From the NCBI GenBank assembly GCA_964608095.1, contig CAZSMK010000013.1:1-52758 (forward strand): a stretch of 52,758 nucleotides of DNA, written 5' to 3'. Made by a program: the position numbers and the translations under genes. Below are positions 1 to 7,989 of this stretch, one piece after another. The notes under the pieces are model-generated. The model saw only the letters and a list, made by a program, of their open reading frames with translations. It was not told the DNA's origin and did not search any database. This DNA is from CAZSMK01 sp964608095. GTDB taxonomy: Bacteria > Sumerlaeota > Sumerlaeia > MWCT01 > JAGHBZ01. Numbering within the stretch: position 1 is the stretch's first letter; every line of letters starts with the position of its first letter.

Positions 1-29
1 GTTGATTCCTCTTATGCCTTAGAAAACCC

Positions 30-50
30 TGATTCGCCGCAGGCGAATCA
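30..50. repeat. Short perfect hairpin (GATTCGCC type)
   Basis: A 9-bp perfect inverted repeat (TGATTCGCC / GGCGAATCA) with a 3-base loop, GCA. No T-run follows, so it is not a typical terminator. A hairpin sharing the GATTCGC core occurs at 42544-42560, suggesting a dispersed REP-like element. The rest of 1-228 is non-coding and becomes AT-rich before the array at 229; I see no gene there. Confidence 0.55.
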
Positions 51-228
51 CTAGCTTATTTTGGAACGGCAAATGTCCAGCTTTCGCTGAACCAGTACAC
101 TTTCGATTAAGCGATTGCTCTTTCTCCAGAATCTATACCGCGAAATTGCATATTCTTGTTGAATAAGAATGGTTTTTATTTTTTAATTAAACACACATAT
201 CCGTAATCGGAAAAACTCAAAAATTTAA

Positions 229-480
229 GGACTGCAGCGACTGCAGCGACTGCAGGGACACCAGCGACTGCATCGACATCAGCGACTGCAGGGACACAAG
301 CGACTACAACGACTGCAGCGACTGCAGGGACTGAAGAGACATCAACGACCGCAGCGACTGCAGGGACTGAAGAGACATCAACGACTGCAGCGACTGCAGG
401 GACTGAAGAGACATCAACGACTACAGCGACTACAGAGACATCAGCGACTCCAGAGACTGCAGAGATATCATGAACTGCAG
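229..480 (+). repeat. 9-bp tandem array A (28 units, consensus NGACTGCAG)
   Basis: Twenty-eight consecutive 9-base units with no register slip, variants of CGACTGCAG, GGACTGAAG, AGACATCAA and similar. Within it a higher-order 36-bp unit (CGACTGCAG, GGACTGAAG, AGACATCAA, CGACYGCAG) repeats about three times between about 319 and 426. The period is a multiple of three, so one frame reads as Arg-Leu-Gln repeats, but that frame ends at a TAG at 481 and no good start was found. The last units run straight into the long direct repeat that precedes the four-helix-bundle gene. Confidence 0.9.
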
Positions 481-560
481 TAGTTCTACTTTTTCGCTTT
501 TTTTGCGGGAGCAGCTCTTTGGTTTTTCGGTCCCTGGCGTCCCTGCAGTCGATGCAGTCT
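441..560 (+). repeat. Long direct repeat, copy 1 (~120 bp)
   Basis: This segment recurs at 1261-1380, offset by exactly 820 bases, with 113 of 120 positions identical. It comprises the last units of array A, a small hairpin (472-486, GAACT/AGTTC), a T-rich stretch, and a tail at 541-559 that is the reverse complement of array units: CCCTGCAGTCG pairs perfectly with CGACTGCAGGG, present five times in the array. A strong Shine-Dalgarno (AAGGAGG, 568-574) follows directly, so this copy forms the leader of the four-helix-bundle gene. Confidence 0.88.
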
Positions 561-582
561 TTTACATAAGGAGGAACAATTG

Positions 583-1155
583 ATGACTAAAGGCTTCATC
601 CTATCTCATGGGGGGTATAAAAAACTGCTTTCCTACCAAAAAGCCGAGATTGTATTCGATGCTACCGTATATTTCTGTTCCCGGTTTTTGGAAAAAAAAG
701 ATCGTACCTATGACCAGATGATCCAGGCTGCACGTTCCGGAAAACAGAACATTATCGAGGGCAGTATGGCGTCGGGTACATCTAAAGAGATGGAAATAAA
801 ACTTACCAATGTAGCTCGTGCCAGTATGGAAGAACTTCTTACCGATTACCGTGATTTCTTACGAAGCCATAACATTAAAGAATGGACTAAAGACCATCCT
901 TATTCACAAAGGTTAAGTGAATTAATCAGGACGCGCAACGCTACATACGAGACGTTCAGGAAAGGCATCGAACATTCCGATCCTGCCATTTGCGCCAATG
1001 TCATCATTGGGCTGATACGGGTAACAAGCTACCTCCTCGATCATCAGATAAGACGCCTTGAAAGAGATTTTATTGCACAGGGTGGTATGCGGGAACGTAT
1101 GACAGAGGCACGGTTGAGGAAGCAAAATAATAAGGGTACGGAAAATAGATCATAA
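583..1155 (+). CDS. Four-helix-bundle protein (23S rRNA intervening-sequence protein type, with suffix domain)
   Basis: About 190 residues, predicted all-helical. The first two-thirds carry the signature of the family also encoded by 23S rRNA intervening sequences: a basic helix, then an NIIEGS motif (near residues 57-62) followed by SGTSKEMEIKLTNVA and an acidic helix. The C-terminal third (IIGLIRVTSYLLDHQIRRLE) resembles the four-helix-bundle suffix domain. No enzymatic motif is visible. DGR accessory Avd proteins share the fold, but no reverse transcriptase is in the window. The start chosen is ATG 583, 8 bases after AAGGAGG; a TTG three bases upstream is less likely. The gene sits alone between two arrays and two copies of a 120-bp direct repeat, like a single-gene mobile or RNA-associated cassette. 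Molecular function is unknown; binding of structured RNA is an inference. Confidence 0.85.
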   Translation: MTKGFILSHGGYKKLLSYQKAEIVFDATVYFCSRFLEKKDRTYDQMIQAARSGKQNIIEGSMASGTSKEMEIKLTNVARASMEELLTDYRDFLRSHNIKEWTKDHPYSQRLSELIRTRNATYETFRKGIEHSDPAICANVIIGLIRVTSYLLDHQIRRLERDFIAQGGMRERMTEARLRKQNNKGTENRS

Positions 1156-1156
1156 A

Positions 1157-1300
1157 CGGTTGCAGGACCATCAGCGACATCAGCGACTGCAGGGACATCC
1201 TCGACTACAGAGACTGCATCGACTGCAGGATCGGCAGCGACTGCAGCGACTGCATCGACATCAGCGACTCCAGAGACTGCAGGGACATCATGAATTGCAG
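1157..1300 (+). repeat. 9-bp tandem array B (16 units)
   Basis: Sixteen units of the array A type (CGACTGCAG, CGACATCAG, AGACTGCAT and variants) begin two bases after the four-helix-bundle stop codon. The last units are nearly base-for-base the last units of array A. Bases 1212-1228 are complementary to 1363-1379 over 17 positions, with one G-T pair, so a transcript could fold the array onto the downstream tail. The Arg-Leu-Gln frame stays open through the array to 1402. Confidence 0.88.
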
Positions 1301-1380
1301 AAGTTCTACTTTCTCGCTTTTTTTGCGGGAGCAGCTCTTTGGTTTTTCGGTCCCTGGCGTCCTTGCAGTCGATGCAGTCC
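1261..1380 (+). repeat. Long direct repeat, copy 2 (~120 bp)
   Basis: Second copy of 441-560 (7 differences in 120). The internal hairpin is kept: 1292-1306 reads GAATT/AGTTC, where the change from copy 1 leaves a G-U pair in RNA. The repeat and a short extension of tail-like sequence end around 1390, just before the stop codon of the convergent GH2-like gene at 1409. The cassette therefore lies tightly against that gene's 3' end without interrupting it. Confidence 0.88.
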
Positions 1381-1408
1381 CTGGAGTCCTTTCATGGGAT
1401 AAATTGTG

Positions 1409-4400
1409 CTATACACTCGGGCGGTGGACGATGTATTGAATCATGCAGCGAAGCAGATGTCGTCCGGCTACATTGTTTTCACCGGCAAGGTTGAGACAAC
1501 ATGCAAGCAGGTGACCTTTATTTTCAAATCGAGTCTCGAACACGTAATCGTAGATGGCGCCGCCGGGGTTACGCGCGCTGATGCCCCAGACGAGAGGTTT
1601 CCCCGAGTTCCGGGAAGCGCCCAGCACAAAGGGTTTGCGTTGTGTCATATCGAGGAACTGAAGATCGATGAAGCCCTCGTGGGGAAAATCGCCCAGCGCT
1701 GAACCTTCCGGGAGCCAGATGGCTGTCTCACGCCAGAATGGCGCCCCCTGCCGGTTATAGAACCCCGGCTCTTTGGAGCCGGGCAGATAGATTACGTTCA
1801 TCCCCTCACGCAATGCAGCCTTTATAGGATCATCAATTGTGTCGGTGAGGAGGACTGAATTTTTCCGGGATATTGTCTTAGTCCATCCGTCATTGCTCGA
1901 CGGCTGAATTGCCTCGATCTGCAGACCGGGATAGGAAGAGATCAGGTGCTCCCCGCCGTCAGGTGAATAGCCGAATATAGTCACTCCTGCTGCCATCCGG
2001 GCGTTGTCGTCAGTTGGAAACAACCACACGTTCCAAATATTGGAAGCGACTTCGCCCTGTTGCCCGAGCTCAGCCTCGAGTCGGCATGTAAGGGGTGTAG
2101 GCGTTGTTGTGAACGAGTCGTCCAATTCCAACCGGAGGGAGGCAACTGTTCGTATCTCACCTCGCTCTGCTGAAATAACACTACTCCCTCGAGCAATTAC
2201 ATTCGTCGTGTGCATCAACCGCCATCGGAACGGCGCGTGCACGACATCTTCACTGTAATTAGAAAGAATCAGGTCGCACTGAATAGATTCATCTACCCGG
2301 AAACAGCGTGAGCGGCGCTCTGAGTATAAAACCAGCACACGATCAGCGTTGAAGGGTTGCCACTCATCAGCGTGCCATTTTTGTTGAAGGATGTCGTCAT
2401 AGAAGCCGGGGCGTGTTGCCGTTATATCACGCAAGGATGTCATGACAAAACCAGCCGGCTCAGGGTACCTGCGAAACTCCTCGAAGTAGGCTTTACGGAG
2501 CGCCAGGCCGTGCTGTTTCTGCATGTCGACCAAGCGCTTCGGCGCACCTGAGCCATAAAATCGCCTCAGTTCGTCATCAAACCGGAGTTGCTCCTGGAAA
2601 TTTGCGTTGTCAAGCCACCAGGGAGTTGTATCGGATACAAAAGCGTCGTGGATAGCTTGGGAGTCCCGATACGTGTCCGCATCGAAATCCTCTCCAAAGA
2701 GGAAGGGCTTGGGCTTGAGATTTTTACGCATATCGTCAACAAGTGTCGCAAGATATTTGTAGTATTCATCGAGGTCTCGATACGTATGGCAGACGTACCA
2801 GTCGGTAATATGATGCTTGAAGAAGGAGCTGTTATCGCAGATCAACGCCCCGCCCGTCATCTCCTTACCGATGCGATACGTGCGTTCCAGCAAATCCCAA
2901 TTTGGATTGATATGTGCCTCGCACGTCAAATCCCGCAGGATGATTGACGGATGATTGCGGTCGTAGCGAAACCACTCCGGGTACTCACGCGCAAAATCCT
3001 TATCCAGACGGTTGTCGCCGGCTTGAGGAAAATTGACATAGAGCCAGGTAGGATATTCCTGCCATAAGAGCATTCCGGTCTCATCTGCAATTTCATAGAA
3101 TCGGCGCGGAAACATGAAGAGGCAGACCTTGACCAGATTGAAACCGGCGGCGCGCAAATCCTCGAATTCCTGTCGAATGCGCTCCTCGGAAGGATCAATC
3201 GTAAAAAGGTCTGGATAATAACCCCAATGAAGCATACCACGCACCATGAGTGGTTTGCCGTTGAGCAGGATTTGTGTACCCTTGGATTCGACACTTCTCA
3301 TGCCGAAGCGAGTAAAGTGTTTATCAGATAAAACATCTCCATCAAAAATCTCTACAACCGCGGTATAAAGATAGGGTGATTGGGGTGACCACACCTCAGG
3401 AGCAGGGATATTGAGGCTGATTTCGATTTTCTTATGTCCTTTCTCCACCGGTTCATGGCGTATTTCGTGCATCGCCACTTTGCGATTTTCACGGTCAAGA
3501 ACATAGCAGAGAATCCGAGCATCCCTCGCGGTCTGTGAATCCAGAGCAATATGCAATTCTGCTTCTTGTTCCTGAAGGTGGGGGAGAACAAAAACATCGT
3601 CAACACGAATAGAACCTGTGGCGAAAAGGGCAACATCCTGCCACAAGCCGCCAAAGTGAGAATCGATTCCCACAAAGCGCCCAATTTCCTTTGGAAATCC
3701 CGCACTGAAATGTTCAGGCATCTCCTCAACACGAACGACTAATATATTATCGCCGGATGGCTTCAATGCATCGGTGAGACGAAACGTGAATGGCGCCCAG
3801 TTACCCACATGTTCACCTACGCGTATGCCGTTCAACCAGACTGTTGCCTTAGTGGCAACGCCATGGAATTGAATCCAGACTTGCTTACCAGTCCATTCCG
3901 CTGGCAAGGCAAAGGAGCGGCGATACCAGCCGACGCCATGGTAATCGAGCCCATATCCCTGTGCTTGCCAGGAACCTGGAACTACGATCTCTCCCCACCC
4001 GATTTGATTTGCGGGAAGAAACCACTCTTCTTCATCGCCCCTGTTTTGCCTATCGAGACGAAATTCCCATCGCCCCGACAGAGGACGATGTCCTTCAAGG
4101 GGGTGAGAAATAAGCCGCCTGTCGGAATCTGGTGGTTCGACACCGGGAGGCATCTTTAAGACGACTTCGCCGGTTCTGGTTGTTGTGAGATCTCCGATGC
4201 TCACGCTGACAAGCGTCTTCCCTGTTCGTTCGGGGCGAAACAATCCCCACTCGTCAATGGTTCCCCCTTTCGCGCTCCAGCGTGCATTAGCGGATGAAAC
4301 ACGGTTGCCGTCCGCGTCAAATACATCCACAATGTACTGCACGGATTTATTTACGCTTATAATGCCTGAAGGGGAACGAAGGTTTACAACACACGGCGTT

Positions 4401-5077
4401 TTTTTCATATCCATCCGCTCCTCGTATTTTAATCGTATACCCCAGTTACGATCGTTCTGAATAGAGAATGTCCTGCCCTCATCCACAGAATACATGCTGC
4501 GTCCCTGTATAGGCGGCTGAGAACAGCCGAGAATATCCAACGTCTCGCTGGTCCGATTCGAGGGATTAGTCACATTCGAGTTTATCTCTACCCGATTCAG
4601 CCCTGCGCGCCATTCTCCAACCGGTACCTCGATCTCGAGCCAATGGGTGCGTCCGTCTTGAAACGGTGTAAGGGATTGCCAGTGCCAGGCTCCGCCATTT
4701 ACACGCACGGCGATTCGGGGCTTTGTTTCACTCTGCACGGCTTTGATATCCGACCCGACATGGGCATGAACCAGCACTGTGGTGTGGCTGAACGTCTCCG
4801 GTGACATAAGCGAAAAATCTACACCGAGGATATAGGCTCTGTGCTCCGGGACGTAGTAGCCAATAACAGTGCTGAATTGATTGCCACCCTTGTCATAGGC
4901 GATTTCTGCCGCCCATAAACCTGCTGCAACCACAAGGTAGCACAAAAGCAAGCGAACGAAGGGGAGGGGCGGGGATAATCCCTCGAGGAATTTCTTAAGA
5001 TACATCATCATGATATGAGCTGGCAGTGTAAATCCCATACGAATCACCGTATATCCCTTACAGTTGGGTATTTTCAA
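1409..5077 (-). CDS. Large secreted glycoside hydrolase family 2-like protein
   Basis: Up to 1222 residues. A hydrophobic segment (about residues 40-56, ending GLWAAE) looks like a signal peptide. A sugar-binding-like region (60-190) and an Ig-like domain (about 235-308) precede the canonical GH2 order: jelly-roll (about 325-490, with GSWQAQGYG and WYRRSF), Ig-like sandwich (about 495-595) and TIM barrel from about 600 (LLNGKPLMVRGMLHWG). The acid/base would be E720 in RNHPSIILRDLTCEAH and the nucleophile E796 in FLFGED. The residue before E720 is Cys where clan GH-A enzymes normally have Asn, so activity could be altered. Substrate unknown. The longest frame starts at TTG 5077; ATG 5038 or the ATG cluster near 5010 are alternatives, all keeping the signal peptide. 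Unrelated to the cassette abutting its stop. Confidence 0.85.
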   Translation of the reverse strand: MKIPNCKGYTVIRMGFTLPAHIMMMYLKKFLEGLSPPLPFVRLLLCYLVVAAGLWAAEIAYDKGGNQFSTVIGYYVPEHRAYILGVDFSLMSPETFSHTTVLVHAHVGSDIKAVQSETKPRIAVRVNGGAWHWQSLTPFQDGRTHWLEIEVPVGEWRAGLNRVEINSNVTNPSNRTSETLDILGCSQPPIQGRSMYSVDEGRTFSIQNDRNWGIRLKYEERMDMKKTPCVVNLRSPSGIISVNKSVQYIVDVFDADGNRVSSANARWSAKGGTIDEWGLFRPERTGKTLVSVSIGDLTTTRTGEVVLKMPPGVEPPDSDRRLISHPLEGHRPLSGRWEFRLDRQNRGDEEEWFLPANQIGWGEIVVPGSWQAQGYGLDYHGVGWYRRSFALPAEWTGKQVWIQFHGVATKATVWLNGIRVGEHVGNWAPFTFRLTDALKPSGDNILVVRVEEMPEHFSAGFPKEIGRFVGIDSHFGGLWQDVALFATGSIRVDDVFVLPHLQEQEAELHIALDSQTARDARILCYVLDRENRKVAMHEIRHEPVEKGHKKIEISLNIPAPEVWSPQSPYLYTAVVEIFDGDVLSDKHFTRFGMRSVESKGTQILLNGKPLMVRGMLHWGYYPDLFTIDPSEERIRQEFEDLRAAGFNLVKVCLFMFPRRFYEIADETGMLLWQEYPTWLYVNFPQAGDNRLDKDFAREYPEWFRYDRNHPSIILRDLTCEAHINPNWDLLERTYRIGKEMTGGALICDNSSFFKHHITDWYVCHTYRDLDEYYKYLATLVDDMRKNLKPKPFLFGEDFDADTYRDSQAIHDAFVSDTTPWWLDNANFQEQLRFDDELRRFYGSGAPKRLVDMQKQHGLALRKAYFEEFRRYPEPAGFVMTSLRDITATRPGFYDDILQQKWHADEWQPFNADRVLVLYSERRSRCFRVDESIQCDLILSNYSEDVVHAPFRWRLMHTTNVIARGSSVISAERGEIRTVASLRLELDDSFTTTPTPLTCRLEAELGQQGEVASNIWNVWLFPTDDNARMAAGVTIFGYSPDGGEHLISSYPGLQIEAIQPSSNDGWTKTISRKNSVLLTDTIDDPIKAALREGMNVIYLPGSKEPGFYNRQGAPFWRETAIWLPEGSALGDFPHEGFIDLQFLDMTQRKPFVLGASRNSGKPLVWGISARNPGGAIYDYVFETRFENKGHLLACCLNLAGENNVAGRHLLRCMIQYIVHRPSV

Positions 5078-5224
5078 GTACAGTAATCCTACCCGGCGAT
5101 AGGCACCAAGACGAATGGTAATGAGGGGGCAATCTATCTGTCAAGCGGTGAGTGGGATGGGCGTAAGAAAATCAACGAAGTCTTCAAAGGAAAAGGAAAG
5201 TAAAAAAGTTGAAGGAAAAAAAGA

Positions 5225-5311
5225 TGGTGCCGGGAGCGGGACTTGAACCCGCATGCCCTTTCGGGCGCCACCCCCTCAAGATGGTGTGTCTGCCAGTTCC
5301 ACCACCCCGGC
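5225..5311 (-). tRNA. tRNA-Leu (anticodon GAG)
   Basis: An 87-base class II tRNA with a 7-bp acceptor stem (GCCGGGG pairing with CTCCCGGC), a D arm resembling bacterial leucine tRNAs (GGTGGAACTGGCAGACAC), an anticodon stem CCATC/GGTGG around loop TTGAGGG, a long variable arm (GCCCGAAAGGGC) and the T-arm GGGTTCAAGTCCC. The 3' CCA is encoded. A T-rich tract directly follows on the minus strand and may end transcription. Reads CUC/CUU leucine codons. Confidence 0.97.
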
Positions 5312-5478
5312 ACCAGAAGCGGTTTTCGAGTTTATTGCTTGACTTAGTATATTGAATTAGAGTATAAATGACATGGGTCTTTTAATTCAAGTGAAAAAGT
5401 ACCCGATTTTAATTCTTTGACAATTGAGGAGGCGAGAGAGACCAGGACGAAGGTAAAAAGACGGCTGGTTGACTTGAA

Positions 5479-5542
5479 GTGAGTTCGGGTTTTTGGGGTT
5501 TCGTGTTGCCCTGCGTACGAAAGCCCAAAGCCCCGAACACAT
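5479..5542 (+). promoter_or_regulatory. Long imperfect hairpin in the pnp leader
   Basis: Bases 5483-5504 pair with 5517-5538 over 22 positions with two mismatches and one G-U, around a 12-base loop; a few more pairs extend it to 5479/5542. It lies about 190 bases upstream of pnp. In E. coli the pnp leader forms a long duplex cut by RNase III, allowing PNPase to repress itself. A similar role here is an inference from position and shape. No convincing gene lies in 5312-5734. Confidence 0.5.
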
Positions 5543-5734
5543 GTCATCCGGCATTTCCGCCGCAAGCCAACCGGCATAAAGAGTAAGCCGTCTTTCTTTT
5601 CGAGGTAAAAGTACGTCCGTCTCTATGTAGCTGGACGTGGTGGTTTTCAACTCAGGACGGCTTGATGATTTCTCATCTTAAGGGCTTTTCTTTCCTGTAT
5701 CTCTCGGCTTTCCTCATACGAGGAGGTTATACTT

Positions 5735-7915
5735 ATGATAGACACATTGAGAATCCCCTATGGAGATAGGGAGATAATCATTGAAACAGGGAAGGTGGCA
5801 AAACAGGCACGCGGCGCGGTTACCGTCCAACTGGGCGATACCGTCGTTCTTGTTGCGGTGGTAAGCAGCGACCAGCCGGTTGAGGATCTGGATTTTTTTC
5901 CGCTTATGGTCGATTATCGTGAGCGCTATTACGCCGCCGGTCGTGTCCCGGGAACCTTTTTCCGGCGCGAGGGAAGACCGCAGGAGCATGAAATTCTCCA
6001 GGCGCGTCTTGTCGACCGCTCCATCCGTCCGCTTTTTCCCGATGGATGCCGCTATGAAGTGCAGGTATACGTTACCGTCCTGTCCGCTGATTCGGACAAT
6101 CTACCGGATACGCTTGGCATCATCGGCGCATCTGTAGCGCTCAACATGTCCGAGATACCGTTTCAATCCCAGGTTGCTGCGGTAAAGGTCGCAATGGAAC
6201 AAGGCGAACCCATTTTAAATCCGACGGATGAACAACTCAAGCAGAGCAGTATCGATCTCATAATAGCGGGTAATCGCGACGGAGTGCTCATGATCGAAGG
6301 CGACGCACAAGATATTGACGAAAAATATGTGCTTGCGTCGATCAAGCGTGCACAGGAAGAAATCACCAGGATGATAGACCAGATGGATGCGTTCTGTGAA
6401 AAGTACAGGAAAGAGAAGTTTCCCATGGAGCCGCGTGAGATTCCTGAAGAACTCGTCGAACAGGTTACCGCCGAAGCTGACCCAATTATCAGCCAGATGC
6501 TGGTTACGGAAGACAAAAAGCTGCGCCAGAAGATCGAGAAAGAAGGACTTGAAGCTATACAGTTAAAACTTGTTGAGACTTTTCCGGAAGAGGAATCTAC
6601 CGTTGCGTCGCTTTTTGCAGACCTCTATAAGAAGCGGATGCGTGCGATGATACTCGAGGAGGGTCGCCGGATAGACGGTCGTGGCTACACGGATATCCGG
6701 GAGATCGAGTCCGCGGTGCAGGTGCTTCCCCGGACTCATGGTTCCGCCCTGTTTACGCGCGGTCAAACACAGGCGCTCTCGACCGTAACGCTCGGGACAC
6801 CGGAGGATGCGCAGACCGTGGATGACCTTCTGGGTGTGACGACGCGGCGGTTTATGTTGCACTACAATTTTCCCTCATTTTCCGTGGGAGAGGTGCGCCC
6901 CGTTCGAGGACCCGGCAGGCGCGAGATCGGGCATGGCGCTCTGGCTGAACGCGCCTTGCTCCATACCATCCCTCCAAAGGAGGAGTTCCCTTACACTATC
7001 AGGATCGTCTCTGAGATTCTCGAATCCAACGGCTCGTCATCCATGGCGACCGTATGTGCAGGCTGCCTGAGCCTTATGGATGCAGGTGTTCCGGTTACCA
7101 ATCCGGTTTCCGGTATTGCGCTCGGTATGGTTAAAGAAGGCGATAAGGCGGTTATCATCAGCGACATAATCGGTCAGGAAGACCATTATGGGGATATGGA
7201 TCTCAAGATTGCAGGAACGCGAACCGGTGTGACTGCTATCCAGATGGACCTTAAAGTGCCCGGAATCGACTTCGAGCTTCTCGAACGCGCGTTTCACCAG
7301 GCACGAGATGCACGCAACTATATCCTGGATAAGATGCTTGCCGTACTCGATCAGCCTCGAGCTGACCTTTCACCTTATGCACCCCGGATACACATCATGC
7401 AGATTCCGCGTGAAAAGATCGGGGAACTCATTGGACCCGGCGGTAAGATCATCAGGGGCATTATAGAAGAAACCGGTGTTAAGATAGACGTTGAAGACGA
7501 CGGCACTGTGTATATCGCCTCGGTAGACGGCGAATCCGCGGCGAAAGCAATCCAGATGGTCGAAAACATCACCGCTGATGTTGAACTAAATAAGGACTAT
7601 ATTGGCAAAGTGGTACGTCTTGTTGACTTTGGCGCATTGGTTGAAGTTCTGCCCGGCAAGGTGGGGTTACTTCACATATCAGAAATGGAGAATCATCGGG
7701 TTGCAAAAGTCGAGGATGTATGTAAGGAAGGCGATGAGGTAAAGGTGCGCGTTATCGGGATAGATCGAGACAGCGGGAAAATCCGTTTGAGTCGTCGGGT
7801 GCTTCTGGAGGGCGGTGGAGAGTCCAGAAGAGAAGAATACGACCGAAAAGGAAGCCGTGACCGACGAGGAAGTCATGACCGCCGTTCCGGTCGCGGTTCC
7901 AAACAGAGGTCTTGA
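5735..7915 (+). CDS. pnp: Polyribonucleotide nucleotidyltransferase (PNPase)
   Basis: 726 residues, the usual length. It degrades RNA from the 3' end by phosphorolysis, as a trimer in the cytoplasm. Visible order: first RNase PH domain (1-140, with RVPGTFFRREGRP), helical linker (150-300), second RNase PH domain (about 310-540, with GQTQALSTVTLG, GEVRPVRGPGRREIGHG and the active-site DIIGQEDHYGDMDLK), KH domain (about 550-610, GxxG as GPGG), S1 domain (about 618-690, GKVVRLVDFGALVEV) and a basic Arg/Gly/Ser-rich tail of about 30 residues. ATG follows GAGGAGG at a good distance. The common rpsO-pnp pairing is absent; upstream is a tRNA and a leader hairpin. Confidence 0.98.
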   Translation: MIDTLRIPYGDREIIIETGKVAKQARGAVTVQLGDTVVLVAVVSSDQPVEDLDFFPLMVDYRERYYAAGRVPGTFFRREGRPQEHEILQARLVDRSIRPLFPDGCRYEVQVYVTVLSADSDNLPDTLGIIGASVALNMSEIPFQSQVAAVKVAMEQGEPILNPTDEQLKQSSIDLIIAGNRDGVLMIEGDAQDIDEKYVLASIKRAQEEITRMIDQMDAFCEKYRKEKFPMEPREIPEELVEQVTAEADPIISQMLVTEDKKLRQKIEKEGLEAIQLKLVETFPEEESTVASLFADLYKKRMRAMILEEGRRIDGRGYTDIREIESAVQVLPRTHGSALFTRGQTQALSTVTLGTPEDAQTVDDLLGVTTRRFMLHYNFPSFSVGEVRPVRGPGRREIGHGALAERALLHTIPPKEEFPYTIRIVSEILESNGSSSMATVCAGCLSLMDAGVPVTNPVSGIALGMVKEGDKAVIISDIIGQEDHYGDMDLKIAGTRTGVTAIQMDLKVPGIDFELLERAFHQARDARNYILDKMLAVLDQPRADLSPYAPRIHIMQIPREKIGELIGPGGKIIRGIIEETGVKIDVEDDGTVYIASVDGESAAKAIQMVENITADVELNKDYIGKVVRLVDFGALVEVLPGKVGLLHISEMENHRVAKVEDVCKEGDEVKVRVIGIDRDSGKIRLSRRVLLEGGGESRREEYDRKGSRDRRGSHDRRSGRGSKQRS

Positions 7916-7989
7916 TGCTTTTGCATAACTATTTAAGCCGCTTCTTAATCCGTCGAGAAGGGCTTGACGTGATACTGAATCTCAAATAG

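Noticed and set aside
229..1300. CRISPR array
   Set aside because: Units are 9 bases with no unique spacers and no cas genes are present; it is a plain tandem array.
229..1390. Diversity-generating retroelement
   Set aside because: The protein fold is Avd-like, but there is no reverse transcriptase and no adenine-biased template/variable repeat pair in the window.
1160..1402. 80-codon R-L-Q repeat frame as a protein-coding gene
   Set aside because: It is a direct read of the 9-bp array and direct repeat, has no ribosome site, and the equivalent frame in copy 1 is stopped by TAG. Kept only as a finding.
5344..5650. Two overlapping minus-strand frames upstream of pnp
   Set aside because: Low-quality overlapping frames across a strong hairpin; no family resemblance and no ribosome site.
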